DNA from: a virus
Length of the DNA stretch: 22,590 bases
Virus record (IMG/VR): IMGVR_UViG_3300006753_000083
Span: 1 to 22,590 of that record
Direction: 5' to 3' (one strand)
Numbering within the stretch: the stretch's first letter is position 1; the number at the start of each line of letters is the position of its first letter. The notes under the pieces were generated by a model. It was given only the letters and a program-made list of their open reading frames with translations. It did not search any database and had not been told where the DNA came from. The position numbers and the translations under genes are program-made. Positions 5,651-13,409 of this stretch are shown in pieces.

Positions 5651-5934
5651 TTCCTTTTAAGATTGTTAGGAATCCATATGATTCAAATAAGTGGCAACCA
5701 GTTTACGCAGGAGATGATGCCGATGTACAATTCAAAACAACTCACACTCTTTCAAACCAACCAGTAGGTCTTGGAGAACCTGGTAAGACTGATGGAGAAC
5801 AATGGCCAGAGAATAAATGGAGCACTAAACAAGACCTAACAAATGTTACAGTTACAATGACAAATGCTTTGGACAGAGGTAAACACCCTGAAGATTCACC
5901 TCTTAATACAAAACGTAGTTCTTACAATTATTAA
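5644..5934 (+). CDS. Hypothetical small protein after the portal, 96 aa
   Basis: I choose the TTG at 5644 because of AAGGAG seven bases upstream and only a 7-base overlap with the portal stop. The ATG at 5608 would add 12 residues. The protein is polar with several aromatic residues (FKIVRNPYDSNKWQP, then QWPENKWSTKQ) and a C-terminus rich in Asn, Ser and Lys. No cysteines, no membrane span. It could be a minor virion or connector protein from its place between portal and protease. No family recognised. Confidence 0.6.
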   Translation: MVVPFKIVRNPYDSNKWQPVYAGDDADVQFKTTHTLSNQPVGLGEPGKTDGEQWPENKWSTKQDLTNVTVTMTNALDRGKHPEDSPLNTKRSSYNY

Positions 5935-5938
5935 TTAT

Positions 5939-5948
5939 CTTTAAAAAC
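5939..5948 (+). promoter_or_regulatory. TATA-type promoter for the capsid operon
   Basis: CTTTAAAAAC, a classic archaeal TATA sequence, is centred about 27 nt upstream of the ATG at 5970. It would drive the microprotein, protease, decoration and capsid genes, giving them an extra start point inside the structural cluster. Confidence 0.5.
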
Positions 5949-5969
5949 GTCAAACGATTTAAATTGTTT

Positions 5970-6056
5970 ATGCCAGCAGATTTTAAACGGTGCGTATTAG
6001 ATGTTACTAATCAACAAGTCGTTTTAAGAAAGCAGGCAAAAGGTATAAAGAGATGA
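5970..6056 (+). CDS. Microprotein, 28 aa, upstream of the protease
   Basis: The ATG at 5970 opens 28 codons (MPADFKRCVLDVTNQQ, ending QAKGIKR) to a TGA at 6054-6056 that overlaps the protease ATG as ATGA. It has a TATA-type element about 27 nt upstream, so it is the leaderless first cistron of the capsid transcript. The MPADF-x-x-CV start resembles the opening of small uncharacterised phage proteins found near capsid genes, by memory and not by search. Alternatively it is only a leader peptide that couples translation to the protease. No fold is evident at this length. Confidence 0.5.
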   Translation: MPADFKRCVLDVTNQQVVLRKQAKGIKR

Positions 6057-6928
6057 AAAATACAAAAATAAATTTTGTTGTACCTATCGTTGAAAGCTAT
6101 TCGGAAGAAGCAGTTGAAGACAAAGTTTTTAGAATTGAGGGAGTTGCTATTGAGGAGACAACATCACGTAACAATGTTACGTATGAAGTTGATGAACTTA
6201 GTAAAGCAGCAGATTCGCTTATCGGCGTTCCTCTTTTGAAAGACCATGATAATACTATCGACAGTATTGTAGGTAGAGTTACTGAAGCTTATATGGACGG
6301 AAAGCAATTGAAGTTCAGAGCAGAAGTTATCGATGAGTCAGTTCAAAAGAAAATTCAAAAAGGATTAGTCACTAATGTTTCTGTTGGTTCCCTAATAGAG
6401 GAACTAAAGAAAGTAGTTGAAAACGGTGTGACGAATTTTGTAGCAAAGAGAATGAAGTTTGTGGAATTATCTTTGGTAGCAATACCAGGTATTCCTGGAG
6501 CAACATTTTCTACAAGTGTTACAGAAGCGTACAATTCTTTCGAAAGTAAAGAACAAAAAAAGATGGAAAGCAAATTAAAAGCAATCGAAGAAAAACTTGC
6601 TCTTCTATTAAAGGAAGACGCAGAAGAATCTGAAGCAGAACCAGAAGAAGCACCAGCAGAAGAAGCTGAAGCAGAACCTGAAGCAGCAGAAGAAAACGAC
6701 GACGCAGCAGAAGAGAAATTAGTTAATATGAAATCAGAAATTTCAGAATTAAAATCTCACATGTTGGATTTAACAAAGGAAGTAATTAAGTCAAGAGCTA
6801 TTACTTCTGAAAATGTAAACGCATTACCAGAATGGGTTTCAGGCGAATTGAAAAATGAGCGAGGAAATTACTGGCAAGAGTGGGATATGTCCTATTGGAA
6901 AGAAAGACACCCATTAGCAAGACTATAG
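6053..6928 (+). CDS. Prohead protease with C-terminal scaffold-like region, 291 aa
   Basis: The N-terminal domain (about 1-160) is an HK97-family (S78) serine protease: PLLKDHD with His 65, TNVSVGS with Ser 110 as the likely nucleophile, and the hallmark strand VELSLVAIPGIPGA (137-150). The protease trims capsid and scaffold during maturation. Residues 165-188 are a coiled coil; 189-221 are almost entirely Glu and Ala; 222-247 form a second helix; the tail holds tryptophans (residues 261, 274, 277, 282). This tail has the build of a scaffolding domain fused to the protease, which explains the absence of a separate scaffold gene before the capsid gene. Start overlaps the preceding stop as ATGA. 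Confidence 0.88.
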   Translation: MKNTKINFVVPIVESYSEEAVEDKVFRIEGVAIEETTSRNNVTYEVDELSKAADSLIGVPLLKDHDNTIDSIVGRVTEAYMDGKQLKFRAEVIDESVQKKIQKGLVTNVSVGSLIEELKKVVENGVTNFVAKRMKFVELSLVAIPGIPGATFSTSVTEAYNSFESKEQKKMESKLKAIEEKLALLLKEDAEESEAEPEEAPAEEAEAEPEAAEENDDAAEEKLVNMKSEISELKSHMLDLTKEVIKSRAITSENVNALPEWVSGELKNERGNYWQEWDMSYWKERHPLARL

Positions 6929-6941
6929 GAAATAAAATAAA

Positions 6942-7358
6942 ATGGCAAGTACACAATTAATTAATATGCCTGGAGTAACATTCCATGCAGTAGCTAGTGG
7001 CGCTGTCACAGCAGGAGATTTAGTAGCCTCCGCATCATCAGACGATGTAATGACTGCAATCAGTCAATCAGGTTACGTAGCATCTGCTGTAGAAGTATCC
7101 ACAGCAACAAATAGTGACGATTTACTAATCGTGGGAGTAGCCCTTACAGACGCAGCAACAGGAGAGACCCTTTCTGTAGCAACATCAGGACTGTTTATTA
7201 TGGAAGCAGGAGCAGCAGTCACATCTGGAGCATTAGTAGCACAAGAAACTACAGCTCAACAGATTGAAGACGCAACAGCTTTTGAAAAAGTAATTGGAAC
7301 AGCACTGACAGGAGCAAGTACATCAGGAGTTTATGTCTTGTTCAAATTAAATATATAG
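6942..7358 (+). CDS. Capsid decoration protein, DUF2190-like, 138 aa
   Basis: The protein is beta-rich, low in charge and rich in Ala, Ser, Thr and Val, starting MASTQLINMPGVTFHAVASG. The repeated pattern of TAGDLV, IVGVALTDAATGETLSVAT and VTSGALVAQ is what is seen in DUF2190-type trimeric decoration proteins, which bind the outside of the capsid and stabilise it against pressure. It sits between protease and major capsid protein, the position such genes hold. It starts 13 bases after the protease gene. No cysteine or membrane span. The family call is by pattern, not search. Confidence 0.75.
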   Translation: MASTQLINMPGVTFHAVASGAVTAGDLVASASSDDVMTAISQSGYVASAVEVSTATNSDDLLIVGVALTDAATGETLSVATSGLFIMEAGAAVTSGALVAQETTAQQIEDATAFEKVIGTALTGASTSGVYVLFKLNI

Positions 7359-7373
7359 GAGGAGTGAAGTAAA

Positions 7374-8222
7374 ATGAAAACATACAAGACGGAAAGTGGA
7401 ATATTATCCACAGGAGCAACATCAACAGGAAGCAACGTACTAGCCCCTACTATGGTTTATCGAACCTTGCAAGAAGCAGTACGAAAGAATTTGGTATTCC
7501 GACCAATGGCAGCATTGTTAATCGGACCAAATGAAGTTCCAGGACCAGCAGTTAAAGTATCATTACAAGACCCAGACACACTGATTGTACATGAAGTAGC
7601 TGAAGGAGCAGAGTTACCATTCGCACAAGAGACATACAGTCAAGTAACATTGACTCCAGTCAAGTACGGAGTAACTATTGGAATTACAAGAGAAATGATT
7701 GAAGACAGTCAATTCTCAGTCGTAGAGAAGAACGCAGCAACAGCTGGGTATGCTCTAGCAGACAAAGAAGATAGCTTGGTGGCAGACGCACTAAGTTCAG
7801 GAGCAGGAGCAACCGTAACTGGAGGAGGAACTATTTCATTGGCAAACATTACAGAAGCAATGGAAGATTTGGAATCCAACGGATACATGGGAACTGACAT
7901 GGTAGTAGGTACAGAGGTAGCATCAGATATTAGAAACCTAGCAGGACTAACATCAGCTAACTTGAGTATTGCACCAACTGACTTAGGTATAAGGTTACTT
8001 GGAAATATTTTCGGTATGAACGTAGTAGTTTCAAGAAACGTCACAGCTAAACATGCTTTAGTTATTGACAGAGACCACGCATACGCAATTGCGGAAAAGA
8101 GACCAGTGACTCTTGAGAGATTTGACGATTTCCTAAGAGATACACACCACATTGTAGCAACAGTAAGAATTGCAACAAGCGTACTACAAAGTAACGCTAT
8201 TGCTAAGATTACAACGACCTAA
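7374..8222 (+). CDS. Major capsid protein, HK97 fold, 282 aa
   Basis: This protein builds the icosahedral shell. Residues 75-112 hold the characteristic run of E-loop and P-domain segments (VAEGAELPFAQETY, then KYGVTIGITREMIEDS), followed by the long spine helix region (about 115-140) and an A-domain ending in VATVRIATSVLQSNAI. The N-terminus is short (about 25 residues), without the long delta domain of HK97, consistent with a separate scaffold on the protease. It has the strongest Shine-Dalgarno site of the window (GGAGGAG, 7358-7364, nine bases before the ATG), fitting its need for high expression. A 13-bp hairpin follows its stop. Confidence 0.93.
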   Translation: MKTYKTESGILSTGATSTGSNVLAPTMVYRTLQEAVRKNLVFRPMAALLIGPNEVPGPAVKVSLQDPDTLIVHEVAEGAELPFAQETYSQVTLTPVKYGVTIGITREMIEDSQFSVVEKNAATAGYALADKEDSLVADALSSGAGATVTGGGTISLANITEAMEDLESNGYMGTDMVVGTEVASDIRNLAGLTSANLSIAPTDLGIRLLGNIFGMNVVVSRNVTAKHALVIDRDHAYAIAEKRPVTLERFDDFLRDTHHIVATVRIATSVLQSNAIAKITTT

Positions 8223-8233
8223 AACTAAATGAG

Positions 8234-8270
8234 TAATAGGAGGACTTTTATAGTTCTCCTGTTATTTATT
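8234..8270 (+). terminator. Hairpin with T-rich tail after the capsid gene
   Basis: TAATAGGAGGACT (8234-8246) pairs over all 13 positions, two of them G-U, with AGTTCTCCTGTTA (8252-8264) around the loop TTTAT, and TTTATT follows. This would end or stabilise the capsid mRNA and lower expression of the appendage genes behind it. The 5' arm contains the Shine-Dalgarno-like AGGAGG, 41 bases from the next ATG, so it is not that gene's ribosome site. Confidence 0.65.
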
Positions 8271-8284
8271 TATCATAATCAAGA

Positions 8285-9121
8285 ATGGCATTAGATAATC
8301 AAATAACCGATAGAGAGTATGGGAAGTTCAAAGAGAGTACATCAACCCCAACACAGACAGGAGTCGCAGTTGTTAACCCAGATGGCTCAGATATTTTTAA
8401 TCCAGCAGCAGGAATAGATGTTAATGTTCGAGATGGTGCGGGAAGTTCCATTACTTCAACAGCTTCAGCTTTAGATGTCAATGTAGCAAGTGGTACTATA
8501 ATCGCAAACATTGAAGGTGATTATGTAGATGATTCTGCTTTTACTGTAGCTTCAGATAAAGGACTAATAGTTGGTGGAGTATTTACTACTGACCAAATTG
8601 ATTCAGGTGACTTTGGAGCATTTAAAATAAATGCGGATAGAGAGTTAGGAGTGTTTGTAGGAGAAGCTTTACCTACAGGTACTAATTCAATTGGAGATAT
8701 TGCCAACATTACTAATGTAGTAAGTGTAGATGATAATGGTGGAAGTCTAACAGTAGATGGTACAGTTACAGCAACCGTAACAAGAGCAGCACAGCTTGCT
8801 TTGAATACAGATACAGGTGTAGGAAATATTAGTGTTCAAATTAATTTAGGTGTGAGTTTCAAAATCTTAGGAGTTAAAATTCATTTCGCAGGAATACCAA
8901 CAGCAAATGATTTTGTAGTAACTTCAAATAATTTAGCAGGAGGTCCAGCATACGATACAGTTCTTTACAAGGCAGACCCAGGAACTCTTGGAGTAACTGA
9001 TTTAAATTTTGTTCCAGCAGGAGAATTAGTAATTGAAGCAGGAGAATCTTTAACAATTACATTTACAAACGCAGGAGGAACTACTTACGGCCTAACAACC
9101 ACTTATGAATTGCTAATGTAA
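8285..9121 (+). CDS. Beta-rich virion appendage protein, 278 aa
   Basis: The N-terminus (MALDNQITDREYGKF) leads into a segment with NPDGSDIFNP and two DVNV motifs, then SVDDNGGSLTVDGTV (residues about 149-163), a phrase common in virion proteins that decorate capsid or tail. The C-terminal 110 residues look like a beta-sandwich (LGVSFKILGVKIHFAGIP and on). The protein is acidic and has no cysteine. Its stop overlaps the next ATG as TAATG. Because it lies directly after the capsid gene and before the head-tail adaptor, it may be a head fibre or spike protein and not a tail fibre. Function is inferred from composition and location. Confidence 0.6.
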   Translation: MALDNQITDREYGKFKESTSTPTQTGVAVVNPDGSDIFNPAAGIDVNVRDGAGSSITSTASALDVNVASGTIIANIEGDYVDDSAFTVASDKGLIVGGVFTTDQIDSGDFGAFKINADRELGVFVGEALPTGTNSIGDIANITNVVSVDDNGGSLTVDGTVTATVTRAAQLALNTDTGVGNISVQINLGVSFKILGVKIHFAGIPTANDFVVTSNNLAGGPAYDTVLYKADPGTLGVTDLNFVPAGELVIEAGESLTITFTNAGGTTYGLTTTYELLM

Positions 9122-11007
9122 TGGTAATCGATACAATAAGATATGACGGATTAAAATACATAGATGCGTATAACGCTGATATAGTAAATAATACTACAAT
9201 CGGTGGTAATATTACAGTCGGAGGAACTTCAATTTTAACTGGAACTTTGACTGCTAATGGAGCATCAACAATTAATAATACCTTAGATGTAGACCCAAAC
9301 TCTGGAAGTAATGAAGGAATTGCGTTAGTAAATTCTGGAGGAGGTTTAGCAACTCTAAGTATTGATTCTGGATATATTAAAGGAAATACAACGGAAACTT
9401 TATTTGAACCACAAGGTGGATTACTTACAGTTTCAACAGCATCTTCTGGATATACTGAATTAAAGATTCAAAATACGACTTCAAATAAAGCAAAATTATT
9501 ACTTGATGGTTCATCATTATATGATAATACTTCAGTATTAAATATTGAAGGAGATGGTGGTGTAGCCCTAAGTGGAAAAGGAACTTTATCTTTTATTAAT
9601 TTTTACACAGGAGATACTAATAATGGTTTTACTGGTAATGTTTTATCACTTGTTTCATTAAGTGAATCTGGTGGAAATTTTGCTACAGGTGAAGTAGTTG
9701 TAAATGAACCAGGAGATGATATTGATTTTAGAGTAGAAACAGATACAATAACTAACGCATTTAAAGTAGACGCTGGTTTGGATACAGTTGAAACTAATGC
9801 TCCTTTTACAACTAACTCATCATTTACTACAGCAAGTACAGCAACATTTAATAATGGATTCACAGCTTCAGATGATTCAGATGTAACTAAGTCTGGAATA
9901 GGTAATCATGGATTTAGAGTTTCTAATGGTCATGCTTCAGGAAATTCAATAATTAAAATCGGTGGTTCAACACTTTCAGATGATGGAACATATTTAAGAT
10001 TAAATGCTTCAGACCGTTCAGATATAGGTGTAAAAGGAAGTTTACCATTTTTAGTATTGAATGCTGGTAGTACAAATTCAATGAATGATAAAGAAGCAAT
10101 AAGAATCAATACAATTACAGAAAGTACAGGTGATTATGCGACTGGAGAAATAGTAGTAAACGCAGACCAAGCTGATATGGATTTCAAAATTTATACTGGT
10201 TCAACAACTGATGCGTTTATAATAGATTCAGGAGCAGATACAGTTAAAACTAATGTTCCATTTACAGCAGTAGATACTTTTACAGCAGAAGCTAGTTCTG
10301 AATTTTCAACTGGACCTGTAACTTTCAAAGGTACAACAGTTACAGACTTAGCAGAGCTTGATTTAAGTGCTGATACTGTAAAAGTTAATTCAGTGGGTGT
10401 AAGTCCAATATTTAATATTGATGGCTCATCATCAGAAATTACAGTTAGTAGACCTATCAAATTAGAATTAGCTACAAGTAATATGGCAAGACAGGGAGAA
10501 ATAGCATATAATACTACTGCCGAGTGTCCAGGAACTTATACTGGTGCTGGAACAACTAAATTAGTAACTGGAGTAACAGCCTTAGGATATTCCTCCGTAG
10601 ATAATACAAATTTTCTTGCTCAGACAAACGGTTGGAGAGCACCATACGGACTTCCAGATGTTAGTCTTGATGTGATAGCATTAGCTCGAAATCCACCTCT
10701 GCCTTTCGGAGGTAGAATTGTAGGGATAGATTCCGCAGTATATACAACTCCAGATGTTGGATTTCCGTTCTTCTTTGCTGTTGAAAAGGATACAGGTAGT
10801 GGTTATCTACCATTATGGCCATCTGCTACATTTATAACAAATGGAGATACTGAATCAGCAGCTAATGTTACAGCAGGTAGTCTTGGAACTTATACTTTCG
10901 CAGCAGGAGATAAGATTCGTGTAGTTAGAGAGATGGGGTTAGGTCCAGCAGCAACGCCAGATTATTGGCAGTCAAATATTTTTGTTGTATTTGATGTTGA
11001 ATGTTAA
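9121..11007 (+). CDS. Large repeat-containing fibre-like appendage protein, 628 aa
   Basis: The protein is Ser/Thr/Asn/Gly-rich and low in charge, like trimeric beta-fibres. Two related segments, about residues 177-231 and 327-383, align over FATGEVVVNEP / YATGEIVVNAD and DAGLDTVETNAPF / DSGADTVKTNVPF, showing an internal duplication with a period near 150 residues. The first 60 residues carry short repeats with GGNITVGGTSILTGTLTANG. From about residue 500 a distinct C-terminal domain with LGYSSVDNTNF and AYGLPDV-like turns ends in NIFVVFDVEC. It is coupled to the upstream gene by TAATG. Together with that gene it forms a pair of surface proteins in the head module. Receptor binding or capsid adhesion is inference. 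Confidence 0.6.
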   Translation: MVIDTIRYDGLKYIDAYNADIVNNTTIGGNITVGGTSILTGTLTANGASTINNTLDVDPNSGSNEGIALVNSGGGLATLSIDSGYIKGNTTETLFEPQGGLLTVSTASSGYTELKIQNTTSNKAKLLLDGSSLYDNTSVLNIEGDGGVALSGKGTLSFINFYTGDTNNGFTGNVLSLVSLSESGGNFATGEVVVNEPGDDIDFRVETDTITNAFKVDAGLDTVETNAPFTTNSSFTTASTATFNNGFTASDDSDVTKSGIGNHGFRVSNGHASGNSIIKIGGSTLSDDGTYLRLNASDRSDIGVKGSLPFLVLNAGSTNSMNDKEAIRINTITESTGDYATGEIVVNADQADMDFKIYTGSTTDAFIIDSGADTVKTNVPFTAVDTFTAEASSEFSTGPVTFKGTTVTDLAELDLSADTVKVNSVGVSPIFNIDGSSSEITVSRPIKLELATSNMARQGEIAYNTTAECPGTYTGAGTTKLVTGVTALGYSSVDNTNFLAQTNGWRAPYGLPDVSLDVIALARNPPLPFGGRIVGIDSAVYTTPDVGFPFFFAVEKDTGSGYLPLWPSATFITNGDTESAANVTAGSLGTYTFAAGDKIRVVREMGLGPAATPDYWQSNIFVVFDVEC

Positions 11008-11016
11008 TTCAAAACG

Positions 11017-11024
11017 TTTAAATA
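11017..11024 (+). promoter_or_regulatory. TATA-type promoter before the neck genes
   Basis: TTTAAATA is centred about 25 nt upstream of the ATG at 11046 and is preceded by CAAAACG, a possible BRE. It would start a leaderless transcript for the small proteins and neck genes. Confidence 0.5.
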
Positions 11025-11045
11025 ATACTTCCGTTTTTAAGTGTT

Positions 11046-11324
11046 ATGGAATTGTCAGATTTGTTTAAGAAACTTGAGAAGAAATTTGTTCAACTTAATA
11101 TGACTAGCGACCAACATCGTCGAAAGATTGTAGAGTTGAAAGCAGAAACTTCAGCAGCAAAGGCAAGCAACAAAGCTTTGAAAGCTGAACTAGCAGGTAT
11201 CAAGAGATACCACCAACAATTTTTGATTCGCTCTAAAGAAGCTGTTCAGAATATGGAAGATATAGATAGAAAGATTGAGAAGATGGAGGAACAAGATGCC
11301 AAGAATAAAAGTAAAAAAGAATAA
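11046..11324 (+). CDS. Coiled-coil small protein, 92 aa
   Basis: The protein starts MELSDLFKKLEKKFVQL and is almost wholly helical, with long stretches of Lys, Glu, Ala and Leu, including LKAETSAAKASNKALKAELA, typical of a coiled coil or scaffold-like rod. It has no cysteine and no membrane span. A TATA element lies 25 nt before the ATG. It overlaps the next gene by 29 bases. Comparable small helical proteins occur in head-tail clusters as assembly factors, but no family is recognised. Confidence 0.65.
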   Translation: MELSDLFKKLEKKFVQLNMTSDQHRRKIVELKAETSAAKASNKALKAELAGIKRYHQQFLIRSKEAVQNMEDIDRKIEKMEEQDAKNKSKKE

Positions 11325-11565
11325 GAAGAGTTCCAAACCTAAGATTTCCAAACCTAAGGAAAAAACAATAGTAGATAAAAAGGTTGAGCGCTACCTTAAG
11401 TTACAAGACAGGAACTTCATAGTGTATTTAGGATACGGTACTTATGACCGTTCAGGAGTTATACTTGAACACAGTGTCGTGACTGAAGTTAGTGATGAAG
11501 AATTTGCGTGGTTGAAAGACCAATGGCAATGTCATCCTGTTGACGTAACACAGTTAAAGATATAG
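11296..11565 (+). CDS. Hypothetical basic protein, 89 aa
   Basis: I choose the ATG at 11296 (MPRIKVKKNKKSSK) because GGAGG (11285-11289) lies six bases upstream; an ATG at 11275 would only add seven residues without such a site. The first 30 residues are very basic (Lys-rich, with a KPKISKPKEK run). The rest is more folded, with FIVYLGYGTYDRSG and an aromatic, acidic end (EEFAWLKDQWQCHP). It could bind DNA or the capsid interior through its basic arm. Its stop is one base before the next ATG. No family recognised. Confidence 0.6.
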   Translation: MPRIKVKKNKKSSKPKISKPKEKTIVDKKVERYLKLQDRNFIVYLGYGTYDRSGVILEHSVVTEVSDEEFAWLKDQWQCHPVDVTQLKI

Positions 11566-11566
11566 A

Positions 11567-11935
11567 ATGGCAGCGAGCAGTACAAACGTAGAGTATTTGA
11601 TAGGCGAGCTATATGATGCTATGGGAGCAGATAAGGCTACAATAGTTACGGCTATGATAAGTCGCGGTGCAAAGTATGTTGAAGGATTCACTGGCGAATC
11701 TTCAGGAGATATGTATGATACGGCTGTGGAGACGTGGGCAGCAGTATTCATTCTTCAGAGAATGGTTTCAGGTTCTAACAGTACAAACGCTATCAGTTTG
11801 GGAGCAATTAGTATTGGAAAGAAAGATGTAGGAATACATCTTAAGTCTCTTAAGGCTGATGCTAACGCACAACTAAAGGCAATCAATAGGAGTAAAAACC
11901 TATTCAAACTGACTCAGCAAATTAACTACTATTAA
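11567..11935 (+). CDS. Head-tail adaptor candidate, 122 aa
   Basis: The protein begins MAASSTNVEYLIGELYDAMG and is mostly helical, with an internal stretch TWAAVFILQRM and a C-terminal helix rich in Lys/Asn. The size and helical build match head-tail connector (gp6/gp15-like) adaptors, which bind under the portal ring. It is followed directly by a beta-rich stopper-like protein, the usual order. The assignment rests on position, size and predicted fold. One base separates its start from the previous stop. Confidence 0.55.
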   Translation: MAASSTNVEYLIGELYDAMGADKATIVTAMISRGAKYVEGFTGESSGDMYDTAVETWAAVFILQRMVSGSNSTNAISLGAISIGKKDVGIHLKSLKADANAQLKAINRSKNLFKLTQQINYY

Positions 11936-11937
11936 AA

Positions 11938-12333
11938 ATGGGAGCACTCGGAGATAGCATAAAGACAACTGTCGACAGTATAGTTGATAATGTCAATTTC
12001 AGAACAAGCATTACTGTTACACCTAGAACTCCAGCATTAGATTCTTATGGAGGGTATGGAGACATAACAGATAATGAAGGTTCCTCATCTTCAGTATATG
12101 GTGTACCTTATGACCAAGTTGAACCAGATTTAATTCCTCATGATTCAGGAGATTTAAAGACTGGTGAAGTTAAAATCATTTTTAAATCAGGAACAAATAT
12201 AGTTACCACTGACAAAGTAACATTCAACACAATTGATTGGGATGTAAGGCTCGTGGAGCCTATATTATTCAACGATGTGGAAGTAGCCACAATCGTTACA
12301 TTATCCCCAAGACTTGACAGTATAAACTCGTAG
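11938..12333 (+). CDS. Head closure (stopper) protein candidate, 131 aa
   Basis: The protein is beta-rich after an N-terminal helix (MGALGDSIKTTVDSIV). Segments such as GEVKIIFKSGTNIVTTDKV and NTIDWDVRLVEPILF look like the small beta-barrel of SPP1 gp16-type stoppers, which close the portal channel after packaging. It lies between the adaptor candidate and the tail terminator candidate, the standard neck order. It is acidic and lacks cysteine. It starts two bases after the adaptor stop. Assignment by context and secondary structure. Confidence 0.55.
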   Translation: MGALGDSIKTTVDSIVDNVNFRTSITVTPRTPALDSYGGYGDITDNEGSSSSVYGVPYDQVEPDLIPHDSGDLKTGEVKIIFKSGTNIVTTDKVTFNTIDWDVRLVEPILFNDVEVATIVTLSPRLDSINS

Positions 12334-12342
12334 AGTTAAACA

Positions 12343-12771
12343 ATGGTAGTAACTGAAAGCACGGCAAGAGTAGAAATATTCCAGAGTATATATACTATAA
12401 TTGATTCTAATAAATTAGCAAGTACAACAGTATTGGCAACCTTCCCTGAGAAGAGCCCAACGTTTCCCTGTTATGTAATCAATCCTTCAAATTTAATTAA
12501 TGATGCTTTAGCATTAGATATGGGTTCAAGAGAGTCAGACTTCAGTATGCGAATTATACTTTATGGTGACGCAAGAGATGGTACTAAGAAGATTGATGAG
12601 ATGAAAGATAATATAATTGATACTCTTAGAACTACGGCAAACGTTACGTCATTAAAGGCAGATAATATTTCTATTAAAGAAATTAACGATGAAGTAAGTA
12701 GCCAGTCAGTATTCAAAAATATGAAGTTGAACAAAGGTTCACTAACAATCAGAGGAGTGTTATTGATATAA
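12343..12771 (+). CDS. Tail terminator / completion protein candidate, 142 aa
   Basis: The protein starts MVVTESTARVEIFQSIYTII and alternates helix and strand, with FPCYVINPSN and FSMRIILYGDARDGT in the middle and a strand-forming end (NKGSLTIRGVLLI). This alpha/beta layout and length match tail terminators (lambda gpU / SPP1 gp17 class), which cap the tail tube and join it to the head. It overlaps the following gene by one base (TAATG). In this cluster the gp10-like gene follows it and the tail tube lies just beyond. Assignment by context. Confidence 0.55.
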   Translation: MVVTESTARVEIFQSIYTIIDSNKLASTTVLATFPEKSPTFPCYVINPSNLINDALALDMGSRESDFSMRIILYGDARDGTKKIDEMKDNIIDTLRTTANVTSLKADNISIKEINDEVSSQSVFKNMKLNKGSLTIRGVLLI

Positions 12772-13256
12772 TGGTTAAGGTATCAATCAAGATTGAAGGA
12801 GTTAAAGAACTAAATACTATGCTCAATATACGAAACAGAAAATATAGAGAACATGCAGGTAAATTTGCTGAATATATGAGAGATAAAATTAAAACAATAT
12901 ATTTGGACGAGGCCTCCGATAGTGGAGATTTAGCTGAAAGCGTAAAGGTTAAAGAACTGACGAAAGATTGGTATCAAGTAACTATTGGAGATGCTAAAAC
13001 TTATCGAGCCAAAGTAGAAAAAGGCAGAAGCGGTATAAATTATGCGATACCTGTAGAGTATGGTATCAAGTACGTCCGTAAGGGAAGAGGTAGATTTGCC
13101 TCAGGTCGTAAGTTTCTTTATGCAGCGAACAAATCAGGAAAGCTTGAAAAAGATTCATGGAATATAGTCAAGCGTCGAAGAGGAATTAATGCTATACCTC
13201 GCGGAATACATTCTGGGAGAGAGAAAGCGTATAGGGAGTTAGGAAAGAAAAAATGA
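12771..13256 (+). CDS. HK97 gp10-like neck/tail-joining protein, 161 aa
   Basis: The opening MVKVSIKIEGVKELNTMLN with a following helix and the basic centre (AIPVEYGIKYVRKGRGRFA) match the HK97 gp10-like family: an N-terminal KIEG..EL strand-helix, a Y-x-x-x-VEYG motif and an Arg/Lys-rich C-terminal half. This family is a neck or minor tail component that helps head and tail to join. Length is typical. The VEYG signature is the best support. Its TGA overlaps the next start (ATGA), so the two are coupled. Confidence 0.75.
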   Translation: MVKVSIKIEGVKELNTMLNIRNRKYREHAGKFAEYMRDKIKTIYLDEASDSGDLAESVKVKELTKDWYQVTIGDAKTYRAKVEKGRSGINYAIPVEYGIKYVRKGRGRFASGRKFLYAANKSGKLEKDSWNIVKRRRGINAIPRGIHSGREKAYRELGKKK

Positions 13257-13408
13257 AATACAAATACATAGGTAGTTTACAATACTACGACGGTAAGCAA
13301 ACAATATCTCCTGGAGCTATTGTTTCTGAAATGTTACGTCCTTCATTGGAGTATGAAAAGATAGGAGTCCGAAGAGACAAAAAAATAATTAAGGAGGAAA
13401 AAGAATAA
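13253..13408 (+). CDS. Hypothetical small protein, 51 aa
   Basis: The ATG at 13253 overlaps the previous stop as ATGA and runs 51 codons to a TAA at 13406-13408, one base before the tail tube start. The protein begins MKYKYIGSLQYYDGKQTI and ends IIKEEKE. A short strand-rich N-terminus (YKYIGSLQYYDG, then SPGAIVS) is followed by a charged helix. Such small strand-turn proteins next to tail tube genes are common and of unknown role. The region would otherwise be an unexplained 153-base gap, and the tight coupling supports the gene. Its last codons also hold the Shine-Dalgarno site of the tail tube gene (AAGGAGG). Confidence 0.65.
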   Translation: MKYKYIGSLQYYDGKQTISPGAIVSEMLRPSLEYEKIGVRRDKKIIKEEKE

Positions 13409-13409
13409 A

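Noticed and set aside
7709-8152. A 147-codon minus-strand frame inside the capsid gene.
   Set aside because: Antisense shadow of the capsid protein with Ser/Val bias and no independent support.
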